This document shows, one piece after another, positions 8,276 through 17,138 of a stretch of DNA of 60,572 nt. Every line of letters begins with the position of its first letter. The stretch's first letter is position 1. The stretch covers positions 1 to 60,572 of the forward strand of contig JAOUIL010000009.1 in the NCBI GenBank assembly GCA_029883975.1, written 5' to 3'. The notes beneath the pieces were generated by a model that saw only the letters and a program-made list of their open reading frames with translations, had not been told where the DNA came from and did not search any database. A program made the position numbers and the translations under genes. Origin of the DNA: Betaproteobacteria bacterium (GTDB lineage: Bacteria > Pseudomonadota > Gammaproteobacteria > Burkholderiales > SG8-39).

Positions 8276-9346
8276 ATGTTCGAGCAGTTCATCGGCGTCA
8301 AGGCGGTCGAGGAGCGCCACCGCTTCGACGCCGGCCGCCTCGCGCAGTACCTGCGCGGCAGGATCGAGGACTGGCGTGGCGACCTGACCGTCGAGCAGTT
8401 CAAGGGCGGACAGTCCAATCCCACCTACCGCATCACCGCAGGCGGCAGGCGCTACGCGCTGCGCCGCAAGCCTCCCGGCAAGCTCCTGCCCTCCGCGCAC
8501 GCGGTCGAGCGCGAGTACAAGGTCACCAAGGCGCTGCACGGCGTCGGTTTTCCCGTGGCGAGGCCCTGGGTGCTGTGCGAGGACGAGTCGGTCATCGGCA
8601 CGGCGTTCTACGTCATGGACTGCGTAGAGGGGCGGGTGCTGTGGGACCAGGCGCTGCCCGGGATGGCGCGCGAGGAGCGCGGCGCGATCTGGGACGAGCT
8701 GAACCGCGTCATCGCGCAGCTGCACACGATCGACTACAAGGCGATCGGCCTCGAGGATTTCGGCAAGCCGGGCGACTACATCGCGCGCCAGGTATCGCGC
8801 TGGACCAAGCAGTACCTGGCCTCCGAACTCGAGAAGATCGAGCAGATGGACCGGCTGATCGAATGGTTGCCGAAGAACATCCCGGCGGGCGACGAGACCT
8901 CGGTGGTGCACGGCGACTATCGGCTGGACAACGCCATCTTTCATCCGGCCGAGCCGCGCATCCTCGCGGTGCTCGACTGGGAGCTTTCCACGCTCGGGCA
9001 CCCGCTTGCCGATTTTGCCTACCATTGCATGAGCTGGCACATCGCGCCGGGCAAGTTCCGCGGCATCGCGGGGCTCGATCTCGCGGCGCTCGGCATCCCG
9101 GGCGAGCGCGAATACGTCGAGTGCTACTGCAAGCGCACCGGGCGCACGGGCATTGACCCTTCGACCTGGGACTACTACATGGCCTACAACCTGTTCCGCA
9201 TCGCCGCCATCACGCAGGGCATCGCCAAGCGCGTGGTGGACGGCACCGCGGCGAGCGAGTACGCGCGCGAGGCCGGCTCGCGCACGCGGCCGCTCGCCGA
9301 GCTGGGCTGGGCGCAGGTGGAGAGAATTCTGACGAGAGCTGCCTAG
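8276..9346 (+). CDS. APH-fold phosphotransferase, ACAD10/11-associated type
   Basis: A 356-residue cytoplasmic kinase-like protein of the aminoglycoside-phosphotransferase fold. It has the Brenner motif HGDYRLDN (His212, Asp214, Asn219) and the metal-binding DWE at Asp234 followed by [10 protein letters not shown]. This signature is the one fused to acyl-CoA dehydrogenase in animal ACAD10/ACAD11 and found as a separate gene in bacterial acyl-CoA loci such as the LvaA type, where it phosphorylates the hydroxyl of 4-hydroxyacyl-CoA. Here the acyl-CoA dehydrogenase gene follows 11 bases later, reconstituting the pair. Antibiotic resistance is an unlikely role for this subgroup. Confidence 0.88.
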   Translation: MFEQFIGVKAVEERHRFDAGRLAQYLRGRIEDWRGDLTVEQFKGGQSNPTYRITAGGRRYALRRKPPGKLLPSAHAVEREYKVTKALHGVGFPVARPWVLCEDESVIGTAFYVMDCVEGRVLWDQALPGMAREERGAIWDELNRVIAQLHTIDYKAIGLEDFGKPGDYIARQVSRWTKQYLASELEKIEQMDRLIEWLPKNIPAGDETSVVHGDYRLDNAIFHPAEPRILAVLDWELSTLGHPLADFAYHCMSWHIAPGKFRGIAGLDLAALGIPGEREYVECYCKRTGRTGIDPSTWDYYMAYNLFRIAAITQGIAKRVVDGTAASEYAREAGSRTRPLAELGWAQVERILTRAA

Positions 9347-9357
9347 GAGAGAGTGAC

Positions 9358-10599
<1,242 letters not shown>

Positions 10600-10600
10600 C

Positions 10601-11371
10601 ATGGAGCTGAAAGGCAAGGTCGCGGTCATCACGGGCGCCGCGAGCGGCATCGGCCGCGCCGCGGCGTTGCGCTTCGCCGCGGAAGGCGCAGCCGGGCTGG
10701 TGCTCGGCGACCTGAACGCCGAGACCTTGCGCGCCGTGGCGGCCGAGGTGCAAGGTCTCGGCGTGCCCTGCGACGTAAGCAAGGAGGCCGACATCGGCCG
10801 GCTGGTCGGCGAGGCCGAGAGCGAGTACGGCCGCGTCGACGTGTACTTCTCCAACGCGGGCGTCATCAGCAGGGGCGGGCTCGAGTCGGGTGACGCCGAT
10901 TGGGAGCGCAATTGGAAGATCCACGTCATGGCGCACGTTTGGGCGGCGCGCGCCGTGGTCGAGAAGATGGTGGCGCGCGGTGGCGGCTATTTCCTGGTCA
11001 CCGCGTCCGCCGCCGGCCTGCTGAACATCGTCGAATCGGCGACCTATGGGGTGACCAAGCACGGCGCCGTGGCCTTCGCCGAGTGGCTGGCGATCGCCTA
11101 CGGGCGGCGGGGCTTGCGCGTCTCGTGCCTGTGCCCGCAGGCGGTGATGACGGGCATGTACACGGGCGGCGGCGGCTCGGCGGGCGTCGATGGCGCGCTG
11201 AGCGCCGAGCAGGTGGCCGAGGAGATCGTGAAGGTAATGGCCGCCGAGAAGTTCCTCATCCTGCCGCACCCGACGGTGCTGCAGTACATGCGCAACAAGA
11301 CCGCCGACTACGACCGCTGGATCGGCGGCATGCAGAAGCTGTATGCGAAGCACCAGGGAGGCAACACGTGA
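10601..11371 (+). CDS. SDR-family oxidoreductase
   Basis: A 256-residue classical short-chain dehydrogenase: nucleotide motif TGAASGIG near residue 12, SNAG (variant of NNAG), catalytic Ser in TASAAG and YGVTK for Tyr/Lys. Asp in GDLNAET after strand 2 favours NAD. It starts one base after the acyl-CoA dehydrogenase stop region and its own stop overlaps the GTG of the next gene, so it belongs to the same operon. It most likely oxidises a hydroxyacyl intermediate of the preceding kinase/dehydrogenase pair; the C-terminal extension (AEKFLILPHPTVLQYM) is typical of SDRs found beside acyl-CoA genes. Confidence 0.9.
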   Translation: MELKGKVAVITGAASGIGRAAALRFAAEGAAGLVLGDLNAETLRAVAAEVQGLGVPCDVSKEADIGRLVGEAESEYGRVDVYFSNAGVISRGGLESGDADWERNWKIHVMAHVWAARAVVEKMVARGGGYFLVTASAAGLLNIVESATYGVTKHGAVAFAEWLAIAYGRRGLRVSCLCPQAVMTGMYTGGGGSAGVDGALSAEQVAEEIVKVMAAEKFLILPHPTVLQYMRNKTADYDRWIGGMQKLYAKHQGGNT

Positions 11372-12009
11372 TCAAGCTGTGCGGGTTCCGGATCAGCAAC
11401 TACCACAACAAGGTGCGCATCGCCCTGCTGGAAAAGGACGTCCCGCACGAGGAGAACGAGAACGTCAAGCCGTCGCAGGAAGCGGACTACCTGGAGAAGA
11501 GCCCGATGGGCAAGGTGCCCTACCTCGAGGTGGACGGCGAGTGCCTGCGCGAGTCCGCGGTGATCATGGAGTACCTGGAGGATGCGTATCCGGCCAGGCC
11601 GCTCTTGCCGCGCGATCCGCTGGCGCGCGCGAAAGTGCGCGAGCTCAATACGTTCATCGAGCTGCACCTCGAGCTCGTGGTGCGGCCCCTGTACCGGCAC
11701 CTCGGCGGCAAGCCCGTGCCGGACGAGCTGCGCCAGCGCGCGGAGAAGGACGTTGCCAAGGGCGTGCGCTCGCTGAAGGCGGTGGCGAAGTTCGAGCCGT
11801 ACATTGCCGGCACCGAATTGACGATCGCCGACTGCGCCGCGTTCGTGCACCTGCCGCTCGTCACGCTGGTGACGAAGAACTTCCTCGGCCGCGACTTCCT
11901 CGAGGACATCCCGCAGGTCAAGCCTTACCTGAAGATGCTCGGCGAGCGCCCCGCCTTCGCCCGGGTGAACGAAGACCGCAGGGCGGCGACCGCCGCCGCG
12001 AAGAAGTGA
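11368..12009 (+). CDS. Glutathione S-transferase family protein
   Basis: A 213-residue protein with an N-terminal thioredoxin-like GST domain (about 1-78: KLCGFRISNYHNKVRIALLEK, cis-Pro in MGKVPYLE, and ESAVIMEYLE) and a C-terminal helical domain (about 88-205, with the TIADCAAF N-capping box). The GTG start overlaps the SDR stop and is supported by GGGAGG about 7 bases upstream. The catalytic position near the N-terminus carries Ser/Asn (RISNYHNK), consistent with zeta/theta-like bacterial GSTs. Operon context suggests detoxification or isomerisation of an electrophilic acyl intermediate, but this is inference. Confidence 0.9.
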   Translation: MIKLCGFRISNYHNKVRIALLEKDVPHEENENVKPSQEADYLEKSPMGKVPYLEVDGECLRESAVIMEYLEDAYPARPLLPRDPLARAKVRELNTFIELHLELVVRPLYRHLGGKPVPDELRQRAEKDVAKGVRSLKAVAKFEPYIAGTELTIADCAAFVHLPLVTLVTKNFLGRDFLEDIPQVKPYLKMLGERPAFARVNEDRRAATAAAKK

Positions 12010-12635
12010 GCAGCGCCGCCGATTACCTGCGCTTCTTCGTCACGCTGACTGCGGTCGTCGATCCCTTTCTCGCGGTTCCCTTCTTCCTCGCGTTCACCGC
12101 CGCGCGCAGCGAGTCCGAGCGCCGGCGCCTCGCGCAGGTGGTCGCGTTCACCGTGTTCGTCGTGCTCGCGCTGGCCGTGTTTGTCGGAGAGGCGCTGTTG
12201 CTGTTCATCGGTGCGAGCCTGCCGGCGTTCCGCGTGGGCGGGGGACTCGTGCTGCTGCTGATGGCGCTCGCCATGCTCAACGCGCAGGCGGGCGGTGTGC
12301 GCCAGTCGCAGGCCGAGGCGCGAGAGATGCAGGAGGGCGAGCTGCAGGGCGTCGTGCCTCTCGCCATGCCGCTGCTCGCCGGTCCCGGCGCGATCAGCAC
12401 TGCGATCATCGCGGCCGAGGGCGGCAGCCGTGCGCACCAGGCGATGATCGTGCTGTGCATCGCGGCGGTGTGCGTGCTGTCCTGGTTTACGCTGCGTTCG
12501 GCGCACCACATCGCGGCGCGCATGGGCACCACGGGCCTCAACGTGGCCACGCGAATTCTCGGGCTGCTGCTGGCCGCCATGGCGGTGCAGACCATGGCGG
12601 TAGGGCTGAAGGTGTTGTTCCCGGGTCTGGGCTAG
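12006..12635 (+). CDS. MarC-family integral membrane protein
   Basis: A 209-residue polytopic protein with six hydrophobic segments. MarC family features: N-terminal VDPFLAVPFFLAF, the internal repeat PLAMPLLAGPGAIS, and a last helix ILGLLLAAMAVQTM. The family was once thought to affect multiple antibiotic resistance; its transport substrate is unknown. GTG start overlaps the GST stop (GTGA), so it is the last gene of the 8276-12635 operon. Its stop overlaps by four bases with the stop region of the hydrolase gene on the other strand, leaving no room for a separate terminator. Confidence 0.9.
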   Translation: MSSAADYLRFFVTLTAVVDPFLAVPFFLAFTAARSESERRRLAQVVAFTVFVVLALAVFVGEALLLFIGASLPAFRVGGGLVLLLMALAMLNAQAGGVRQSQAEAREMQEGELQGVVPLAMPLLAGPGAISTAIIAAEGGSRAHQAMIVLCIAAVCVLSWFTLRSAHHIAARMGTTGLNVATRILGLLLAAMAVQTMAVGLKVLFPGLG

Positions 12636-13480
12636 CGGCTGAGGAGCCAGTCGGCAGCCTCGCGCCACAGGCGGTCCTTGAAGCGCTCGCGGAAGAATCC
12701 GAAGTGCCCGATCCGACCTCCCTCGAAGGCCGCGGCATCCACGCGCTCGACCTTTCGCGGCGCGTTCGGGTAGGACGCCAGGAACGCCTCCACCGCTCGC
12801 GGCGGCGCATAGGCGTCGTCGGAAATGGCGTACACCCGTATCGGGGCGGTGAATCGGGCATAGGCGTCCTGCGCTCCCAGCGCGCCGACCACGTATCCGG
12901 GGTGTCGGCACCAGCGCGCCCAATCGGCGGCCACGCCTGCCGGAAGATCCTCGCCTTGCCCGACGATGCGGGCAGGCACGTATCCCAATAATCCCGAGAC
13001 GCCCGGCAACACGACGTGGGTCAGCAGCCACATGGCCAGCTTTCCCATACCCGGCCAGTGTCCCCAGTACCCGCTCTGCGATCCGACCGCCATTGCCGCG
13101 ACGTAGCGCTCGTTGCCCGGCACGAGGCCGAACACCTGCCCGCCGAAGCTGTGGCCAATGCCGATCAGGCGAGCGCCATTCGTGGCGCGCGCCAGGTAGT
13201 CGAGCGCGCCGGCGATGTCCTTGTCCACCCAGTCGCGCATGCGCGCCGCAAAGCCGCGCAGCAACGGCGGGCGCGAGCGGCCGATGCCGCGGTAATCGAA
13301 GGTCAGCACGGAAAAGCCGCGCGACGCGAGATACGCCGCGAACTTGCCGTAGTACTCCTGCCGCACGCCGGTGGCCGCCTGGATGAGGACGGCGCGCCGA
13401 TTCGAAGTCGCGGGGCGGTACAGCGTGCCCGCGAGCCGGTAGCCGTCGCGCGCCGCGAACTCGACTGCCGTGCCGCTCAC
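12632..13480 (-). CDS. Alpha/beta hydrolase (serine hydrolase)
   Basis: A 282-residue protein with the alpha/beta hydrolase fold. Nucleophile elbow GHSFGG with Ser111, oxyanion-region FDYRGIGRSRP, a candidate acid Asp in YAISDDAYAP and a C-terminal His in RIGHFGFF. The RDGYRLAGTLYRP opening is typical of YheT/YbfF-like carboxylesterases of unknown substrate. It is the distal gene of the minus-strand fad operon, its start overlapping the yciA stop by four bases. An esterase or acyl-chain related role fits the context but is not proven. Confidence 0.88.
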   Translation of the reverse strand: MSGTAVEFAARDGYRLAGTLYRPATSNRRAVLIQAATGVRQEYYGKFAAYLASRGFSVLTFDYRGIGRSRPPLLRGFAARMRDWVDKDIAGALDYLARATNGARLIGIGHSFGGQVFGLVPGNERYVAAMAVGSQSGYWGHWPGMGKLAMWLLTHVVLPGVSGLLGYVPARIVGQGEDLPAGVAADWARWCRHPGYVVGALGAQDAYARFTAPIRVYAISDDAYAPPRAVEAFLASYPNAPRKVERVDAAAFEGGRIGHFGFFRERFKDRLWREAADWLLSR

Positions 13481-13887
13481 TTCTTCACGGGGCGCGGGCG
13501 GCCGTTGGCGTCGATCGCCACGTAGGTGAGCGTTGCCTCGGTGACCTTGACGATGCGCGCGTCGGCGCGGCCGCGCTCCGCGAACACCTCGACGTTGACC
13601 GTGATGGACGTGTTGCCGATGCGCACCACGTCCGCGTACAGCGACAGGATGTCGCCGATCTGAACCGGCTGCTTGAAGACGAAGGAATTGACCGACACCG
13701 TCGCCACGCGCCCGCGCGCCACGCGGCCCGCGGCGGTGCCACCGGCGACGTCGACCTGCGCCATGATCCAGCCGCCGAAGATGTCGCCGTTGTGGTTGGC
13801 GTCGGCCGGCATCGGCACGACGCGCAGCGCCGGGATCTTGCCCTTGGGCAGCGCGAGGCCCGGCGGCTGGTGCGACGCGCGACCCAC
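13477..13887 (-). CDS. yciA: Acyl-CoA thioesterase, YciA-like hotdog fold
   Basis: A 136-residue single-hotdog thioesterase that hydrolyses acyl-CoA to free acid and CoA. It aligns along its length with the YciA group: VPMPADANHNGDIFGGWIMAQ (with NGDIFGGW and the catalytic Asp in QVDVAGG), then GRVATVSVN and the C-terminal TLTYVAIDANGRPRPV. The GTG start shares one base with the fadB stop (TAGTG), and the upstream residues it adds (PKGKIPALRV) match the usual N-terminus, which decides the start. Its role in this operon would be to relieve CoA trapping during beta-oxidation. Confidence 0.85.
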   Translation of the reverse strand: MGRASHQPPGLALPKGKIPALRVVPMPADANHNGDIFGGWIMAQVDVAGGTAAGRVARGRVATVSVNSFVFKQPVQIGDILSLYADVVRIGNTSITVNVEVFAERGRADARIVKVTEATLTYVAIDANGRPRPVKK

Positions 13888-15839
13888 TACTTGCGCGTAG
13901 ACAGGTAGTGCAGCGGCCCGCCGCGGAACGGCGCGAAGCCGGTGCCGAAGATGAGCCCGGCGTCGATCAGCTCGGCGTCCTGCACGATGCCTTCGCCGAG
14001 AACGGCCTGCGCCTCCTGCAGGTAGGGGTCGATGAGGCCCTCGATCAGGCGCTCGTCCCAGGCGTCCGGCTGGCCCTTGACCGGCCGGCCGTTCTCGTAG
14101 CGGTAGATGCCCTGTCCGGTCTTCTTGCCGAGCTGGCCGAGCGCGACCTTGTTGAGCAGCACCTGAGGGGCGTCGGGCTCGCCGCGCGCGCCCGGCTTCG
14201 CCAGTTCCCTTCCGGCCGCCAGGCAGATGTCCAGGCCCACCGTGTCGGCGAGCTCGATCGGGCCCATCGGCATGCCGAAGGCCTCCATCGCCGCATCGAT
14301 AGTCTCGGGCTTCATGCCTTCGTCCAGCATGCGGAAGGCGTTCTGCATGTAGGGGCCCAGCACCCGGTTGACGAGGAAGCCAGGCGAGTCCTTCACCGGC
14401 AGCGGCAGCTTGTCGATCTGGCGCACGAAGGCGATCGCCTTGCGCGCCATGTCCTCGCGGGTATCCCGGCCCTGCACGACCTCCACCAGCTGCAGCTGCG
14501 GCACCGGGTTGAAGAAGTGGATGCCCACGAGCCGCGCGGGATCCTTGAACTGCGCCGCGACGTCCGCGAGCTTGAGGCTCGAGGTGTTGGTGGCAAGCAC
14601 CGCGTCGGGCTTGGCCACGGCTTCCACCTTGGCGAACAGCTCGCGCTTGGCCTGCAGGTTCTCGTAGATGGCTTCGATCACCACGTCGGCGCGTGCCGCG
14701 CCGGTACCGGCGACGTCCGGGATCAGGCGGTCCAGCGCGTCGCGCTCGCGGCGCTTGTCGCGCAGGCGCCTGGCGAACAGCTCCGCCGCGCGCTTCACCG
14801 CGGGCGCGATGCGCTCGGGCGACGTGTCCTGCAGCGTCACCGTGATGCCGCGCATCGCGCACACGGCGGCGATGTCGCCGCCCATCACGCCCGCGCCGAT
14901 CACGTGCACGTGGCGTGCCTTGAAGTCCACGCCCTTGGCGAGGCCCTTCATGCGCTCCTGCAGGAAGAAGATGCGGATCAGATTGCGCGTGGTCGGGTGG
15001 CTGGAGAGCGCCTCGATCGAGCAGACCGGATCCGTCGGGTCGACGAAGGGATCGCCGTCGTACTTCACCCAGGCATGCAGGATCGCGTAGGGCGCCGGGT
15101 AGTGCTCGCGGCGCGCGCGCTTTGCGACCTGCTTTCGCGCCTGCGCGGCGACGAAGCTGCGGCCGGCGCCGAGCAGCAGCCGGTCCGTCAGCCCTAGTTT
15201 GCGCGGCGGCTTCGCTTCCAGCGTGACCATGCGCGCCGTGTTCTCCAGCACACGCAGGGGCACCGTCTCGGTGGCGAGCCCCATCCTCTTCGCGCGGCGT
15301 GCATCGATGGAGCGGCCGGTAAGGATCATGTCGAGCGCCGCCGCGGGGCCGACCAGCTTCGGCAGCCACTGCAGTCCGTGCCAGAACGGCCAGATGCCGA
15401 GCATCACCTCGGGAAAGGCAAAGCGCGTCCTGGGATCGTCCTGCGCCACGCGGTACGTGCAGGCGAGCGCCATCTCCAGGCCGCCGCCCATGCAGAAGCC
15501 GTTCACCATGGCGGTGGTGGGGAAGGGCAGGTCGCGCAGCTTCTGCATCGTGTCCCAGCCCAGGCGCGTGAAGTCCACGGCCTCCGCTGGCGTCTTGAAG
15601 CTGACGAACGTGTTGATGTCCGCGCCGGCGATGAAGTTTTCCTTCGCCGAGCGGATGACGAGGCCCTTGGGCTTGGCGGCGGCGATCGCGTCGAGCGCCG
15701 CGCCGAGCTCTTCGAGCGCCTCGCGCGAGAAGGTGTTGGTCGATTCGCCCTGCTTGTCGAAGGTGAGCCAGGCAAGCCCGCTTGCCTCCGTCTCCCAGCG
15801 CCAGTGCTTCAGCATGGTGTCGGCCTGGGCGCGATCCAT
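13887..15839 (-). CDS. fadB: Fused enoyl-CoA hydratase / 3-hydroxyacyl-CoA dehydrogenase (beta-oxidation alpha subunit)
   Basis: A 650-residue bifunctional protein catalysing steps two and three of beta-oxidation. N-terminal crotonase domain (about 1-190: FIAGADINTF, NGFCMGGGLEMALAC, catalytic Glu in FPEVMLGI, although the usual PGFGG is PFWHG), NAD-binding 3HCDH_N domain (about 295-470: VIGAGVMGGDIA, ATNTSSL, GIHFFNPVP) and two C-terminal 3HCDH segments (about 475-645: DSPGFLVNRV, DTVGLDI). It is somewhat shorter than the 715-730 residues of E. coli FadB/FadJ. TGATG coupling to the thiolase gene shows co-translation. FadJ is an alternative name. Confidence 0.93.
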   Translation of the reverse strand: MDRAQADTMLKHWRWETEASGLAWLTFDKQGESTNTFSREALEELGAALDAIAAAKPKGLVIRSAKENFIAGADINTFVSFKTPAEAVDFTRLGWDTMQKLRDLPFPTTAMVNGFCMGGGLEMALACTYRVAQDDPRTRFAFPEVMLGIWPFWHGLQWLPKLVGPAAALDMILTGRSIDARRAKRMGLATETVPLRVLENTARMVTLEAKPPRKLGLTDRLLLGAGRSFVAAQARKQVAKRARREHYPAPYAILHAWVKYDGDPFVDPTDPVCSIEALSSHPTTRNLIRIFFLQERMKGLAKGVDFKARHVHVIGAGVMGGDIAAVCAMRGITVTLQDTSPERIAPAVKRAAELFARRLRDKRRERDALDRLIPDVAGTGAARADVVIEAIYENLQAKRELFAKVEAVAKPDAVLATNTSSLKLADVAAQFKDPARLVGIHFFNPVPQLQLVEVVQGRDTREDMARKAIAFVRQIDKLPLPVKDSPGFLVNRVLGPYMQNAFRMLDEGMKPETIDAAMEAFGMPMGPIELADTVGLDICLAAGRELAKPGARGEPDAPQVLLNKVALGQLGKKTGQGIYRYENGRPVKGQPDAWDERLIEGLIDPYLQEAQAVLGEGIVQDAELIDAGLIFGTGFAPFRGGPLHYLSTRK

Positions 15840-17137
15840 CAGGCCGCCTCCAGCAGCATCGCGCCGCCGAGACCACCGCCGATGCAGATCGAGGCCATGC
15901 CGCGCTTCGCGTTCTTCCTCTTCAGCAGTTTCAGCATGTGCAGCACGATCCTCGCGCCCGAGGCGCCAACCGGATGGCCGAGCGCCACCGCGCCACCGTC
16001 GACGTTGAGCTTTTCCTCGTCCAGTTCGCCCATCGCCCGCTCGAGCCCGAGCTGCTCCTTGCAGTACTTCTCGTCCTTCCAGGCCGCGAGGCAGCCGAGG
16101 ACCTGCGCGGCGAAGGCCTCGTTGATCTCCCAGTAGTCGAGGTCGGCGAGCTCGAGGCCATGGCGCTGCAGGATCGGCGTGGCCGCATGCACGGGCCCGA
16201 GTCCCATCTGCGCCGGGTCGAGCCCCGCCCACTGCGAATCGACGATGCGGCCGATGGGCGTGAGGTCGTGCGTGCGCACGGCTTCCTCGGAAGCGAGGAT
16301 CAGCCAGGCGGCGCCGTCGGTGATCTGCGAGCTGTTGCCCGGCGTCACGTTGCCGTACTTGCGGTCGAAGAAAGGCTTGAGCTTCGCCAAGCCTTCCATC
16401 GAGGCGTCGCGTCGCACGCCGTCGTCCAGCGGGTAGGCGTTGCCCTTGGCGTCATAGAGCGCCTCGACTTCGCCGCCGCCCGCCCTGAGCGGACCATCGT
16501 CCTGCGCGCGCGCGACGCGCTGGTGGCTGCGCACCGAGTAGGCGTCCATCTGCTCGCGCGTGATGCCGAAGCGGTGCGCGAGGTTCTCCGCGGTCTGTCC
16601 CATGAGCAGGCCCACCATCGGGTCGGTGAGTCCCTTCATGATGCCGATGACCGGCGCGAGCAGCGCCTTGAACGGCATGCGCGCGAAAAGCGCCGCGCGC
16701 TGGCCGCCCGACTTCGCGGCCGCAAGGTCCGAGAACCAGTTCACCATCCTGTCGTTGTAGAGCAGCGGCGCGCGCGACAGCGCATCCACGCCGCCCGCGA
16801 GCACCAGTTGCGAGCGCCCGGCAAGGATGTTGTTGAGGCCCGAGTCGAGCGCCTGCATGCCGCTCGCGCAGTTGCGCATCACCGTCCAGCCCGGCACCTT
16901 CTCGCCGCAGCCCATGCGCAGCGCGGCCACGCGGCCGATGTTCACTTCGTCCACCGACGGCGCGGCGCAGCCGAGGATCACCTCGTCGAGTTCCTGCGGC
17001 GCGAACTTCTGCCGCACGAGCAGCGCGCGCCCCGCCTGCACGGCGAGGTCGCCGGCCGCGAACGGCCCGGGGCGGTTCTTGGACTTCAGGAACGGCGTGC
17101 GCACGCCGTCGACGACGTAAACCGGTCGGATGCTCAT
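15839..17137 (-). CDS. fadA: Acetyl-CoA C-acyltransferase (3-ketoacyl-CoA thiolase)
   Basis: A 432-residue thiolase for the final cleavage step of beta-oxidation. Active-site nucleophile Cys90 in MRNCASGMQAL, the NEAFAAQVL loop with His/Asn chemistry, GHPVGASGARI with catalytic His, and the C-terminal CIGGGLGGAMLLE with the acid/base Cys. The length (about 430) and the ANIGR-type N-terminus fit the FadI/trifunctional-protein beta-subunit group, so FadI is an alternative symbol. It lies between fadE (two-base gap) and fadB (one-base overlap) on the minus strand, forming the operon core. Confidence 0.94.
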   Translation of the reverse strand: MSIRPVYVVDGVRTPFLKSKNRPGPFAAGDLAVQAGRALLVRQKFAPQELDEVILGCAAPSVDEVNIGRVAALRMGCGEKVPGWTVMRNCASGMQALDSGLNNILAGRSQLVLAGGVDALSRAPLLYNDRMVNWFSDLAAAKSGGQRAALFARMPFKALLAPVIGIMKGLTDPMVGLLMGQTAENLAHRFGITREQMDAYSVRSHQRVARAQDDGPLRAGGGEVEALYDAKGNAYPLDDGVRRDASMEGLAKLKPFFDRKYGNVTPGNSSQITDGAAWLILASEEAVRTHDLTPIGRIVDSQWAGLDPAQMGLGPVHAATPILQRHGLELADLDYWEINEAFAAQVLGCLAAWKDEKYCKEQLGLERAMGELDEEKLNVDGGAVALGHPVGASGARIVLHMLKLLKRKNAKRGMASICIGGGLGGAMLLEAA

Positions 17138-17138
17138 G